64,000 bases of DNA. It comes from Flavobacterium sp. Lineage in GTDB: Bacteria > Bacteroidota > Bacteroidia > Flavobacteriales > Flavobacteriaceae. The stretch is from NCBI GenBank assembly GCA_020403245.1, contig JADBYA010000030.1, forward strand, positions 62,001 to 126,000, given 5' to 3'. The notes under the pieces are model-generated. The model saw only the letters and a list, made by a program, of their open reading frames with translations. It was not told the DNA's origin and did not search any database. This document shows positions 1 through 8,437 of this stretch, piece by piece. The translations under genes and the position numbers were made by a program. Position 1 is the stretch's first letter. Every line of letters starts with the position of its first letter.

Positions 1-149
1 TCTCCATCAAGTTTTTTGAATAATTCATTATCATTTACACTTCTTGATTTCCAAATATTGTAAAGTATTTTTTCTCTTGACTTTTGATCTAAACTTTCCA
101 AAAAATCAATTACTGGCTCAAGAAATTCAACTTTGAATTTATATTCCAT
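1..149 (-). CDS. RelE/HigB-type toxin, partial (runs off left edge)
   Basis: The minus strand reads MEYKFKVEFLEPVIDFLESL and continues in frame for 49 codons to the edge of the window. The phrase FLESLDQKSREKI followed by a short basic helix and LFKKLDG is typical of the N-terminal half of phage-Gp49-like/HigB toxins, mRNA interferases of type II toxin-antitoxin pairs. The ATG at 149 is the only plausible start. An HTH antitoxin gene would be expected just downstream, outside the window. The gene sits next to another accessory gene, which fits a mobile-gene neighbourhood. The toxin family call rests on the N-terminal half only. Confidence 0.6.
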   Translation of the reverse strand, partial: MEYKFKVEFLEPVIDFLESLDQKSREKILYNIWKSRSVNDNELFKKLDG

Positions 150-241
150 TTGAAGCTTTTAAATTATTTTGGGTAAAGATATAAGTTTCCTTTTTAAGAA
201 ACAAATTTTCTTAGAATTTCGGGGCGGATTGCTGACGGTTT

Positions 242-353
242 GCAGCTTGGCGAAGGCGGGGCTTTCGAAGCACCATCTGTCAAGCTACCACTAATGTGTA
301 TTCGGAGCCGAAAAGTTTCTGCCACCACGAACGCCCCGCTTTTGGCAAGGTGC
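242..353. repeat. GC-rich imperfect inverted repeat at cassette-like gene end
   Basis: Arms at 242-262 and 333-353 are inverted copies matching at 17 of 21 positions, both containing a GCGGGGC/GCCCCGC core. The enclosed 70 bp are also rich in short palindromes, for example GCTTTCGAAGC near 262-272. Base composition is strikingly GC-rich against the AT-rich surroundings. The repeat overlaps the last ~30 codons of the neighbouring gene. This size and foldback shape recall integron attC-like or other cassette-end sites, but no canonical core site was identified. Confidence 0.55.
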
Positions 354-939
354 TGGTATGGGCTGGCTTTCTTGTCGTTCCATTGTTGTAATGTGATAAT
401 AATTCGTCTTCCTCGTCAGGTTTGTCGTAAGCATCAGCTTCGGTTAAATGCCCATCTTGGTCACTTATTCTTGTCAGTTTTTTTCCTTGTCTAAACACAA
501 GTTGAAGTCCGTGTTCTTGTTCCCAATCACACTCACAAGCAATTTGTATATAAATATCATTATCTCTTCTGTGTCGCCTTGTCACATAAATTTCTGTCGG
601 GTGAATAAATTTCCAAATTTCGTCTTGTTTATTTATTTGTCTTAAAGGCTCGTCTGCTTCGTCAAAACCAACTGCATCTAAAAAGTCCTTACAGTTCTTA
701 TGAGCAAGGTCAGAAATTATGTTTCTATCGGTAGATGTATGTTTAAGGAAATTTGTTAACGCTTGGTCGGCTTCTTCAACAAAATACTTGTCATATTCAG
801 GTTCAAAGTCCATAAATGTTATTGTCAACTTTTCGTTGTCAAAAAATGGAATTTCAATTCCTGCACTTTTCCACCAGTCAGGAAACCTTTCTTCTTGTTT
901 AAGTTGTCCAATTATTCTTGAAGTAATTTCCTTGCTCAT
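280..939 (-). CDS. Hypothetical protein, DUF6985-like, with repeat-derived C-terminus
   Basis: A 219-residue soluble protein without signal peptide or membrane segment. Residues 1-165 are acidic and look like a genuine globular domain (DWWKSAGIEIPFFDNEKL, then MDFEPEYD and IHPTEIYVTRRH); this resembles the DUF6985 group of Bacteroidetes hypothetical proteins, though that name is from memory. From about residue 191 the sequence (THSTLP-like, then GRSWWQKLFG) is encoded by the GC-rich inverted repeat and differs completely in composition, so the C-terminal ~29 residues were probably acquired from the repeat rather than evolved with the domain. No function can be assigned. The gene stands alone, upstream of the toxin fragment. 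Confidence 0.6.
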   Translation of the reverse strand: MSKEITSRIIGQLKQEERFPDWWKSAGIEIPFFDNEKLTITFMDFEPEYDKYFVEEADQALTNFLKHTSTDRNIISDLAHKNCKDFLDAVGFDEADEPLRQINKQDEIWKFIHPTEIYVTRRHRRDNDIYIQIACECDWEQEHGLQLVFRQGKKLTRISDQDGHLTEADAYDKPDEEDELLSHYNNGTTRKPAHTSTLPKAGRSWWQKLFGSEYTLVVA

Positions 940-970
940 TGTCTTTATTGTTGTCGCTTAAGCTTGCCCA

Positions 971-1008
971 TAACTCATAAATATGCGCACTAACTCATAT
1001 ATATGCGC
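971..1008. repeat. Two 18-bp direct repeats upstream of accessory gene
   Basis: Copies at 971-988 and 991-1008 read TAACTCATAAATATGCGC and TAACTCATATATATGCGC, one mismatch, 20-bp period. They lie just upstream (minus-strand sense) of the gene that starts at 939. Their 20-bp phasing suits binding of a protein to one DNA face, such as a recombinase or regulator, or they may mark the boundary of a mobile cassette. Confidence 0.6.
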
Positions 1009-1092
1009 AAAACAATTTCACAGCTGTAAGATACGAATATAAAGAAATAAGCGGTGAAAACTAAAAAAATACTTTTTGGCTATATAAATACA

Positions 1093-4092
1093 CTATTTTT
1101 CAATAATTGCATCCTGAATTACCTTTTGAATATCTTCTCTAATATTTTCTTTGGAGAGTTTGTTGGGTAAATTTGAATCGGGATACGTCCTGTTGGAAAG
1201 AAAAACATAAACAATCTCAGTGGCTGGGTCGGCCCAAGCTATGGTTCCTGTAAAACCCGTGTGACCAAAACTAGACATCGATACGCAACCGCAGGTTGGT
1301 CCGGCAGATCCAAGTTGTGGTTTGTCAAATCCTAATCCGCGACGGTTGCCTTCCGTGCAATACCAGCAGGTGTTAAAATCGGTAAAGGTAGCTTCTGAAA
1401 AATAGTGCTGATTGCCATAATTTCCTTTTTGCAGAAATAGTTGCATCATCTTAGCCACATCCATAGCATTGGAAAAAATGCCAGCATGTCCGCCAACTCC
1501 ATTTTCCATGGCAGCTTCCATATCATGAACATATCCTTGAATGGTATCATGGCGAAAATAGGTGTCAATTTCGGTTGGAACTATGACTTTTTTATCCAAT
1601 TTCTGTAAAGGATTATACAACGTATAATTCATTCCTAATGTTTTATAGAAATTATCATACGTCAATTCATCCAAGGGTTTGCCTGTAATTTTTTCTAAAT
1701 ATTGCTTGAGAATAATAAAGGTAAAATCACTGTAGCGGTATTCTTTTTTATCCATTAACGGACTGATGATGATTTTCTTCATGATGGTATCCTGATAATC
1801 ATCCCGAAGGAATAAACTATCGGAAACTCGTTTGGTAAAACCTTGGGTTACGACTTTTCGATAGTACTTTTCCATGGGCATTTTTGCCGAATCAATGGTA
1901 GCTTTGTAAAAAGGAATCCATGCTTGCATTCTGCCATAATGCGAGAGCAATTCTTTGAACGTAATTTGTTCTTTATTAGACCCCTTAAATATGGGTAACA
2001 TTTCGCCCAAAGTTGTTTCTAGATTGACTTTTTTCTTGTCATATACTTGCATCACATTAGGTAAGGTAGCCACTATTTTTGTTAAAGAAGCTACATCATA
2101 TAAATCAGTATTTTTAACTTTGGTACTGTTGTCATAAGTGTGTGAACCGAAGGATTTTTGATAAATGACTTTGCCTTTACGCGCTACTAAAATCTGCATT
2201 CCTGGAGCCATTTTTCCATCGATGGCTTTCTGGGCAAATTTTTCTATTTGGTTTAACTTTTCGGAACTCATGCCTACGTTTTCTGGTGTAGTAAATCCTA
2301 ATATATTGAGTTTTTCTGTTGTTATTCCATCACCTGCTTTGAAGGTTTCATTTATAGAAACGGGCAGTTTTCCTTTGGCATCAATAGCGCCAAAAAGTAA
2401 TTCGGCTGAAACTTCCTGAGCAACAGTTCCGTTTTGATAGGAAACCACAACGGCTTCAATGGCCTCAAAATTGGAAATATTTGATAAAGAATACGGTTTG
2501 GCAAAACAATCTAAAATCACTTTCTTTTGAGTGGCAATTTTATTAATAATTTGCAATTCAGATACGGATAATTCAGGAGATTTCCACCACGATTTATCTG
2601 ATTTATGGTAGCCGATAATTACGGTTTCATAGCCGTTCAACTTAGTCATTAGTGAGTCACTATTGGCATCAAAAACTTCGGTGACTTCGGTATATTTATT
2701 TAGTGTAGATACAAAAGAACTATTGGTATCATCACCCATTTTGACGTAGGCAATTTTTTGATTTAGATTTTTAATTGGCAAAATAGCATCTTGGTTTTTT
2801 ACAACTGTTATGGCATTTTCGTACAGTTGGTATTGCAAGTCTAAATTTGATTTTGGATTTAAATCATTATGAATATTGATTCCTTCAACTGGTTTGTAAT
2901 TATTTAAACCTGCTTTGAATTTGTAATGCAAAATCTTCTTTACTGATTCGGCTAGTCGGTTTTCAGAAATAAGTCCTTCTTGGTACGCAACACCAATTTT
3001 TTCAACTGCCAGTGGAACATTTTCAGCAAAAAGTAAAATGTCATTTCCTGCAAGAAATGCTTCTAAATCAATATCTCCTGGCTTTTTAAAATTACTAGCG
3101 CCTTTCATGTTCAAAGCATCGGTAAAAATCAAACCCTCAAAACCCAATTGTTCTTTTAATAAATTGTTAACTACTGAATACGAAATAGATGTTGGATACC
3201 CTTCTCTGGGTTCTAAACTTGGAATATTCAAATGCGCCACCATTACTGACACTAATCCTTCATCAAACATTCTTTTATAGGGATATAATTCTACTTTTTC
3301 GATATGGTCTAATGTAGCGTTAACAACAGGTAATGTGCTATGAGAATCGGTTGAAGTGTCACCATGACCAGGAAAATGTTTTCCTGTTGAAAAAACTCCT
3401 TGACTTTGAACACCATTCATCAAAGCGATGGCATGTTCGGTAACATTGACTTTATTCTCGCCAAATGAGCGATAGCCGATAATTGGATTTTTTGGATTGG
3501 TATTGATATCTAAAACGGGTGAAAAATTAAAATGTACGCCAAGTCTTTTACTTTCCTTGGCCATACTAACGCCAACTTGCTCTACCAATTTCAAATCTTT
3601 GATTGCACCTAATGTCATATTAAATGGATATCGAAAAGTAGAATCCAATCGCATACTCAATCCCCATTCAGCATCAATCCCTATAAATAGGGGAACTTTT
3701 GATACAGCTTGGTATTTATTCGTTAATCGAGCTTGACGTTTTGGTCCGCCTTGAAAAAAGATTAATCCCCCAATATTATAATTGCGAACTAATTTTTCAA
3801 TGGCGTTAGTATGAATGGTATCTTTATTAGAATAGCAAGCCACCATAAAAAGTTGCCCTACTTTTTCGTTAAAAGACATTTGATTATAAATACTATCAAC
3901 CCATTTATTTTCTGCATAGGTTTCGGGAAAAAAGTTTTTCCTTTCCGATTTAATATGCGGAATATAGATTTCCTCCTCAGTAGCAAAACCGGCTTTTCCA
4001 ACAGCAGTTTTATTGTTTTTGGTAGACGAACAATTCGTAACCAAAAACATTAAAATAATAAGTAGACCTATTCTAAATAAAAAACTTTTCAT
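1093..4092 (-). CDS. GH3 beta-N-acetylhexosaminidase fused to beta-lactamase-type serine hydrolase, lipoprotein
   Basis: A 999-residue envelope protein. A signal peptide ends in the lipobox LVTNC (Cys21), so it is a lipoprotein. Residues ~65-400 are a glycoside hydrolase family 3 domain of the NagZ type: KHFPGHGDT around 238-246 supplies the His/Asp acid-base dyad and FTDALNMKG places the nucleophile Asp at 325. A linker/GH3 C-terminal domain follows to ~600. Residues ~605-999 form a class C beta-lactamase/D,D-peptidase fold with SLTK at 669-672, a YSD triad element and HTG near the C-terminus. The combination points to turnover or recycling of muropeptides at the cell surface. It is last in the minus-strand group. 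The fusion is familiar in Bacteroidetes; the exact substrate of the second domain is unknown. Confidence 0.9.
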   Translation of the reverse strand: MKSFLFRIGLLIILMFLVTNCSSTKNNKTAVGKAGFATEEEIYIPHIKSERKNFFPETYAENKWVDSIYNQMSFNEKVGQLFMVACYSNKDTIHTNAIEKLVRNYNIGGLIFFQGGPKRQARLTNKYQAVSKVPLFIGIDAEWGLSMRLDSTFRYPFNMTLGAIKDLKLVEQVGVSMAKESKRLGVHFNFSPVLDINTNPKNPIIGYRSFGENKVNVTEHAIALMNGVQSQGVFSTGKHFPGHGDTSTDSHSTLPVVNATLDHIEKVELYPYKRMFDEGLVSVMVAHLNIPSLEPREGYPTSISYSVVNNLLKEQLGFEGLIFTDALNMKGASNFKKPGDIDLEAFLAGNDILLFAENVPLAVEKIGVAYQEGLISENRLAESVKKILHYKFKAGLNNYKPVEGINIHNDLNPKSNLDLQYQLYENAITVVKNQDAILPIKNLNQKIAYVKMGDDTNSSFVSTLNKYTEVTEVFDANSDSLMTKLNGYETVIIGYHKSDKSWWKSPELSVSELQIINKIATQKKVILDCFAKPYSLSNISNFEAIEAVVVSYQNGTVAQEVSAELLFGAIDAKGKLPVSINETFKAGDGITTEKLNILGFTTPENVGMSSEKLNQIEKFAQKAIDGKMAPGMQILVARKGKVIYQKSFGSHTYDNSTKVKNTDLYDVASLTKIVATLPNVMQVYDKKKVNLETTLGEMLPIFKGSNKEQITFKELLSHYGRMQAWIPFYKATIDSAKMPMEKYYRKVVTQGFTKRVSDSLFLRDDYQDTIMKKIIISPLMDKKEYRYSDFTFIILKQYLEKITGKPLDELTYDNFYKTLGMNYTLYNPLQKLDKKVIVPTEIDTYFRHDTIQGYVHDMEAAMENGVGGHAGIFSNAMDVAKMMQLFLQKGNYGNQHYFSEATFTDFNTCWYCTEGNRRGLGFDKPQLGSAGPTCGCVSMSSFGHTGFTGTIAWADPATEIVYVFLSNRTYPDSNLPNKLSKENIREDIQKVIQDAIIEK

Positions 4093-4104
4093 GAAAAATG
4101 AAGC

Positions 4105-4587
4105 TTAAAAAAATCGTCCATGCCAACTTTCACCAGCTGGAACTTCCCAATTTTCATTGAATTCTTCAATAGTATTTACAAGATTATTGAATACAATGGT
4201 ATTGGCTGTCACGGCTTTTTCTTTTGCCATTTTCTTGAAATCAATAAGAGATTTATGAGCAATGTGTTCCCCATTTTTGAATGTTACATTCATTTTATCC
4301 AATAAATCTACTTTGTATTTTTGTTCCAAACTCTGAATAAAAGCAACGGATGAATCAATGGAACAACCAGTGGCTTGTTGTACTTTTTGGTTTACAGCAA
4401 TAATTATAAATCGATTGTATTTCAGCAAATAAGAAGCTTCTAAACCCGTTCCGTGAGCCGACCAGTGTTCTAAAAATGCTTTTAACTCATTTTCGATTTC
4501 GGTCATTTCCTCCTCAGAAAATTTTCGGTTGGATTGGTAAATCCAAATTTTAGAGTCTTCGGGTAAATTTTCAAAAGGAATGTACAT
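4105..4587 (-). CDS. Conserved flavobacterial protein (often labelled ABC transporter ATPase)
   Basis: A 160-residue cytoplasmic protein starting MYIPFENLPEDSKIWIYQSN. I see no Walker A, Walker B or ABC signature, so the database label ABC transporter ATPase that I recall for such proteins is not supported by its own sequence. An internal Cys (ATGCSIDSS) and the C-terminal WHGRFF look conserved-type motifs. It follows the CCG-domain Fe-S protein by 28 bp and precedes the GH3 lipoprotein by 12 bp, so it is probably co-transcribed. Function unknown. Confidence 0.8.
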   Translation of the reverse strand: MYIPFENLPEDSKIWIYQSNRKFSEEEMTEIENELKAFLEHWSAHGTGLEASYLLKYNRFIIIAVNQKVQQATGCSIDSSVAFIQSLEQKYKVDLLDKMNVTFKNGEHIAHKSLIDFKKMAKEKAVTANTIVFNNLVNTIEEFNENWEVPAGESWHGRFF

Positions 4588-4614
4588 TGGATTTGAGATT
4601 TTAAATATTAGATT

Positions 4615-5406
4615 TTATAAATCCTGAGCGTTAGCAATCAATTCAGCAATATCCATCACTTTCACTTCACCTTCTTTTTCTTTGTTTTTCACTCCGTCCG
4701 TCATCATGGTGTTGCAAAATGGACAACCAGCTGCAATGATTTCGGGATGAGTTTCCAATGCATCCTCGGTTCTTTCAATATTGACTTCTTTATTACCAGG
4801 TTCGGCATCTTTAAACATTTGAGCACCACCAGCACCACAACACAAACCATTAGCACGAGAACGCTTCATTTCAACTAATTCAGCATCCAGTTTTTGAATT
4901 AAATCTCTTGGAGCTTCATAGATATTATTTGCTCTTCCGAGATAACATGGGTCGTGAAACGTAATTCTTTTTCCTTTGAACTGCCCGCCTTCAATGGTTA
5001 ATCTTCCTGTGTCTAATAATGATTTCAAAAACTCGGTGTGATGAATAACTTCATAATTGCCTCCCAATTCAGGATATTCATTTTTTAAGGTATTAAAACA
5101 ATGCGGACAAGCGGTAACTATTTTTTTAGCTTCATAGGCATTTAAAACCTCAATATTCATCATGGCTTGCATTTGAAACAAGAATTCATTTCCTGCTCGT
5201 TTTGCTGGATCACCAGTACAACTTTCTTCGGTTCCAAGAACAGCAAATTCAACATTGGCACGATTTAAAATGCGTACGAATGCCTTTGTGATTTTCTTTG
5301 CTCTGTCATCAAAACTCCCAGCGCAACCCACCCAAAATAATACTTCGGGTTGTTTGCCTTGAGCCATCATTTCTGCCATGGTTGGCACTTTTACTACTTC
5401 ACTCAT
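4615..5406 (-). CDS. (Fe-S)-binding protein with CCG domains
   Basis: A 263-residue soluble protein of the heterodisulfide-reductase B / GlpC / LutA type. Two cysteine-rich CCG-like modules are visible: WVGCAG...ESCTGDP...ACPHC in the first half and HDPCYLGR...GLCCGAGG...GCPFCNTM in the second, the classic ligands for an unusual Fe-S cluster. I chose the ATG at 5406 (MSEVVKVPTMAEMM) rather than the longer frame, whose first 14 residues have no family-like character. The partner membrane 4Fe-4S protein lies two genes upstream in the same orientation, so the pair probably forms an electron-transfer complex linked to the quinone pool. Confidence 0.85.
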   Translation of the reverse strand: MSEVVKVPTMAEMMAQGKQPEVLFWVGCAGSFDDRAKKITKAFVRILNRANVEFAVLGTEESCTGDPAKRAGNEFLFQMQAMMNIEVLNAYEAKKIVTACPHCFNTLKNEYPELGGNYEVIHHTEFLKSLLDTGRLTIEGGQFKGKRITFHDPCYLGRANNIYEAPRDLIQKLDAELVEMKRSRANGLCCGAGGAQMFKDAEPGNKEVNIERTEDALETHPEIIAAGCPFCNTMMTDGVKNKEKEGEVKVMDIAELIANAQDL

Positions 5407-5516
5407 AAATTTCAAATTAAAAATTCCAACCCAAAGTTTCGGGATCAAACCTGCTTGATGATTATTTGGTTTAAAAATCTAATTCCAACTTCCTTCTTCT
5501 AACTTCCAACTTCAAA

Positions 5517-5963
5517 CTACTCATGATGTTCGTCATCAAACACTTGAATGGTAACTTCTTTGTCCACTAAATCCGTAAACTTTCCTCTGTAGCGAGTTGC
5601 TTTTACCAAATGATTATCAATCCAGTGGTAATTTCCACCACGTGGTTTTCCAAAGAGAATTCCGTGGTATTTGAACCCATGTTTTTTCAACCAAATCTCG
5701 GTATATTCTCTGTGCGCTTCCGTTCGAGAAGTGAAGAAAAATATAATGTGACCTTCATCATACCATTTATTTAAAGTAATTAACGCATCGGGATAAAGCT
5801 CGGCGGTTAACATTCTTTCTGGTTCTTCGTTTGGGATATCGTCACAAATAGTTCCGTCAATGTCGATTAGATAATTCTTAATTCCTTCTGGTAAAATGGG
5901 ACTTAAATGTTGCCCGTTTTCTGTGATTCTTTGTAAGTTTTTGTCAATGTCTTCCGTTTTCAT
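5517..5963 (-). CDS. HAD-superfamily phosphatase-like protein
   Basis: A 148-residue protein with the HAD nucleophile motif IDIDGTICDD around residues 33-42 and a second-motif candidate FFFTSRTEA near 75-83, followed by WLKKHGFKYHGILFGKPRGG with a motif III-type Lys. The size matches small HAD proteins sometimes labelled phosphoheptose isomerase, but no SIS domain is present, so that label should not be used. It sits between the two Fe-S proteins of the cluster; the substrate is unknown. Confidence 0.8.
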   Translation of the reverse strand: MKTEDIDKNLQRITENGQHLSPILPEGIKNYLIDIDGTICDDIPNEEPERMLTAELYPDALITLNKWYDEGHIIFFFTSRTEAHREYTEIWLKKHGFKYHGILFGKPRGGNYHWIDNHLVKATRYRGKFTDLVDKEVTIQVFDDEHHE

Positions 5964-6078
5964 TTTTTACTTTTTATAGTTTTCAAATTCATTCGACAAA
6001 TCCTCAAGCTCACATATGAGAATTTATCAGATAGTATTAATGGGTAAACCCATTTTTATTCAAATGCTTTGCAGCAAG

Positions 6079-7419
6079 TTATGATTCATCTTTCCAGTTT
6101 AATCGGTCTTGTTGGCTGTATTGCCATGGCGCACCATTATTTTCGATATTGGTCATCATAGCATTTAATGGTTGTGGTGCCGCACTTTGTTCCATTACTA
6201 AATACCGTCTCATATCCATAATTATAGATAGCGGACTTATATTGACTGGGCATTCTTCCACACAAGCGTTGCAAGAGGTACATGCCCAAAGTTCTTCGGT
6301 AGTTATATAATCGTTTAATAATGATTTGTTATCGGGAACAAAAATACCTTTATTAGCATCGATATTTCGTCCTACTTCCTCCATTCGGTCACGTGTATCC
6401 ATCATGATTTTTCGAGGAGACAATTTTTTTCCTGTTTGATTAGCGGGACATGAAGAGGTACAACGACCACATTCGGTACAAGTGTAGGCATTGAGCAATT
6501 GTACCCAATTTAAATCTTGCACATCCGAAGCTCCAAATTTACTTGGAACAGCACTTTCATCAACTGGTTGTGCAGCAAAAGGATCAGCATTGGGATCCAT
6601 CATCAGTTTTACTTCTTTGGTAACGCTTTCAAGATTGTCAATTTTTCCTTTGGCATTCAAATCGGCAAAATAGGTGTTTGGAAATGCTAAAAGTATGTGC
6701 AAATGTTTTGAATAATACAAATAATTTAAAAAAGCAATTACCATTAAAAAATGTCCCCACCATCCAACTCTTTCTAAAATATGTAAAGTACTTTCGCTCA
6801 TTCCTCCAAAAATTGCTGGTCCTAAATGTTGTGAAATGGCAAAATGAAAAGAGCCTGTTCCTTCAAAATGAGATTTTCCTAATGAATACAATACTTCATC
6901 GGTTCCATTCATCGTGAAAATACAAGATACCAAAACAATCTCCATAATGAGAATTAGGTTAGCATCTTTTGTTGGCCAACCTAACATTTCTGCTTTATTG
7001 AAACGGGGTAATTTTAACAAATTTCTTCTTAACAAAAAGGCAATTGTAGCAACTAACGCCAATAATGAAAGAATCTCGATAAAACTGATAAGGAAAGTAT
7101 AAAATCCTCCTAAACTCGGTTTAAAAAAACGATGTGTACCAAAAACTCCATCAATTATAATTTCTAACAACTCAATTTGGGTAATTATAAAAGCTAAATA
7201 TAACGCAAAATGAAGTATTGCAGAAATTGGTCTAGCAAACATTTTCTTTTGCCCTAGAGCAATCATAGCCATGTTTTTCCAGCGCTCTGAAGCATTATCA
7301 GAACGATTGACCTGTTGACCTAAATTAATATTGCGAATTAGCTTTTTTACATTTTTAGCAAAAAAACCAATTCCCAAAGCGAGTATAATAGCAAAAAGTA
7401 GGTTATCAATATGCGTCAT
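6079..7419 (-). CDS. Membrane-anchored 4Fe-4S ferredoxin-type oxidoreductase subunit
   Basis: A 446-residue fusion of a membrane domain and a soluble Fe-S domain. Residues ~5-250 contain about six hydrophobic segments, resembling the NarI/HdrE-like quinone-facing subunit. Residues ~310-410 contain two ferredoxin motifs: CTECGRCTSSCP and CTSCNACVEECP, ligands for two 4Fe-4S clusters. This is the architecture of HdrC/HdrE- or DsrM-like proteins. Together with the CCG protein encoded downstream it probably passes electrons between a cytosolic donor and the menaquinone pool. The physiological donor cannot be told from the sequence. Confidence 0.88.
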   Translation of the reverse strand: MTHIDNLLFAIILALGIGFFAKNVKKLIRNINLGQQVNRSDNASERWKNMAMIALGQKKMFARPISAILHFALYLAFIITQIELLEIIIDGVFGTHRFFKPSLGGFYTFLISFIEILSLLALVATIAFLLRRNLLKLPRFNKAEMLGWPTKDANLILIMEIVLVSCIFTMNGTDEVLYSLGKSHFEGTGSFHFAISQHLGPAIFGGMSESTLHILERVGWWGHFLMVIAFLNYLYYSKHLHILLAFPNTYFADLNAKGKIDNLESVTKEVKLMMDPNADPFAAQPVDESAVPSKFGASDVQDLNWVQLLNAYTCTECGRCTSSCPANQTGKKLSPRKIMMDTRDRMEEVGRNIDANKGIFVPDNKSLLNDYITTEELWACTSCNACVEECPVNISPLSIIMDMRRYLVMEQSAAPQPLNAMMTNIENNGAPWQYSQQDRLNWKDES

Positions 7420-7429
7420 AACTTGTATT

Positions 7430-8386
7430 TTACTTTTTAACAGAATCGTTTACAGGTGCTTTATAAGGTTTGTTTTTCTTTCCAAAAAGCGAGACATTAA
7501 CGTATCTTGTTGGATTTAAACGTAAATCTTCCAATAGCAATTCTAACTCTTTTGAAGTTTTAGAAAAGTTGTTATATAGCGTTTCGTCTTTTGCTAATTT
7601 GCCCAAAGTTCCTTTTCCTGATTGAATTTCAGCCATTATTTTATCAACGCTGGCTAATGTTTTTTCTAGTTTATTGACAGTTTCACCAATATTAACTTTA
7701 GCAATCGAATCGGATATTTTTGCGAAATTACCCGATGCTTTATCAAAGTTGGTTAATGAAGAACTTATTTTTTCTTTATTATCAGCAAGCATTACATTCA
7801 CATTTTTGGAAGCCGATTTAAACTGGATTAAGGTTGAATCTAAACTCACAATACTACTTTGTATACTTTCTTTTGTTTTAGCATCAAGTATGGAATTTAC
7901 ATTTTTTAATAAATCATCCGCAGAAACTACCATTTTCTCTACTTTTTCTTGTAATGGTGTTAAGCGTTCTGCTACCAATGCTGTTAAACCTGGTTTATTG
8001 CCACCTTTTAATGTCATTCCAGATTCGGCTAGTGTTTTATCTTCAAGATTGGGAATAATCATGATTTGTTTTCCTCCAATTAATCCTGGCTCATAGATTG
8101 ACGCTATACTAGATTTTGAAATAGGAAATTCAGATTTTATTTGAAGCTCCACTTGGATTTTTCCTAAATTATCAATGAATTTAATGTTACTCACTTTACC
8201 AACAATCAAACCATTGATAGTAACTGGTGCTGAACTTAATAATCCTTCCACATTGTCGTATTGCACATAAAAGGTTTTATAATTCACAAATAAGTCTCTT
8301 CCTTTTAAGAAACTGTAACCCCAAATAAATAATAAAATAGACGCAATAACCAATACTGCTGTCTTAATTTCTCTAGTGATTCTCAA
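7430..8386 (-). CDS. MlaD-family MCE lipid-transport protein
   Basis: A 318-residue protein with one N-terminal membrane anchor (residues ~8-26, VLVIASILLFIWGYSFL) followed by an MCE domain (~35-115: YYVQYDNVEGL-like, APVTINGLIVGKV, EPGLIGGKQI). The remaining half is a long helical, probably coiled-coil region with regular Val/Ile/Leu spacing, as in MCE proteins that build periplasmic needles or rings. MlaD-type proteins carry phospholipids between inner and outer membranes with an ABC transporter; the ATPase and permease are not in this cluster. It lies 51 bp after the amidase gene and 10 bp before the Fe-S gene. Confidence 0.9.
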   Translation of the reverse strand: MRITREIKTAVLVIASILLFIWGYSFLKGRDLFVNYKTFYVQYDNVEGLLSSAPVTINGLIVGKVSNIKFIDNLGKIQVELQIKSEFPISKSSIASIYEPGLIGGKQIMIIPNLEDKTLAESGMTLKGGNKPGLTALVAERLTPLQEKVEKMVVSADDLLKNVNSILDAKTKESIQSSIVSLDSTLIQFKSASKNVNVMLADNKEKISSSLTNFDKASGNFAKISDSIAKVNIGETVNKLEKTLASVDKIMAEIQSGKGTLGKLAKDETLYNNFSKTSKELELLLEDLRLNPTRYVNVSLFGKKNKPYKAPVNDSVKK

Positions 8387-8437
8387 TGGTAAATCGTTTT
8401 TGACAAAGTTAAAATAAAATGTTGATACTCCCTACAA

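Noticed and set aside
4105..4587. ABC transporter ATPase annotation
   Set aside because: No Walker or signature motifs are present in the protein.
5517..5963. Phosphoheptose isomerase annotation
   Set aside because: The protein is HAD-like and lacks an SIS domain.
6040..6053. Short palindrome ATGGGT-AA-ACCCAT near the Fe-S gene end
   Set aside because: Two-base loop and no T-run on the minus strand, so not a convincing terminator for that gene.
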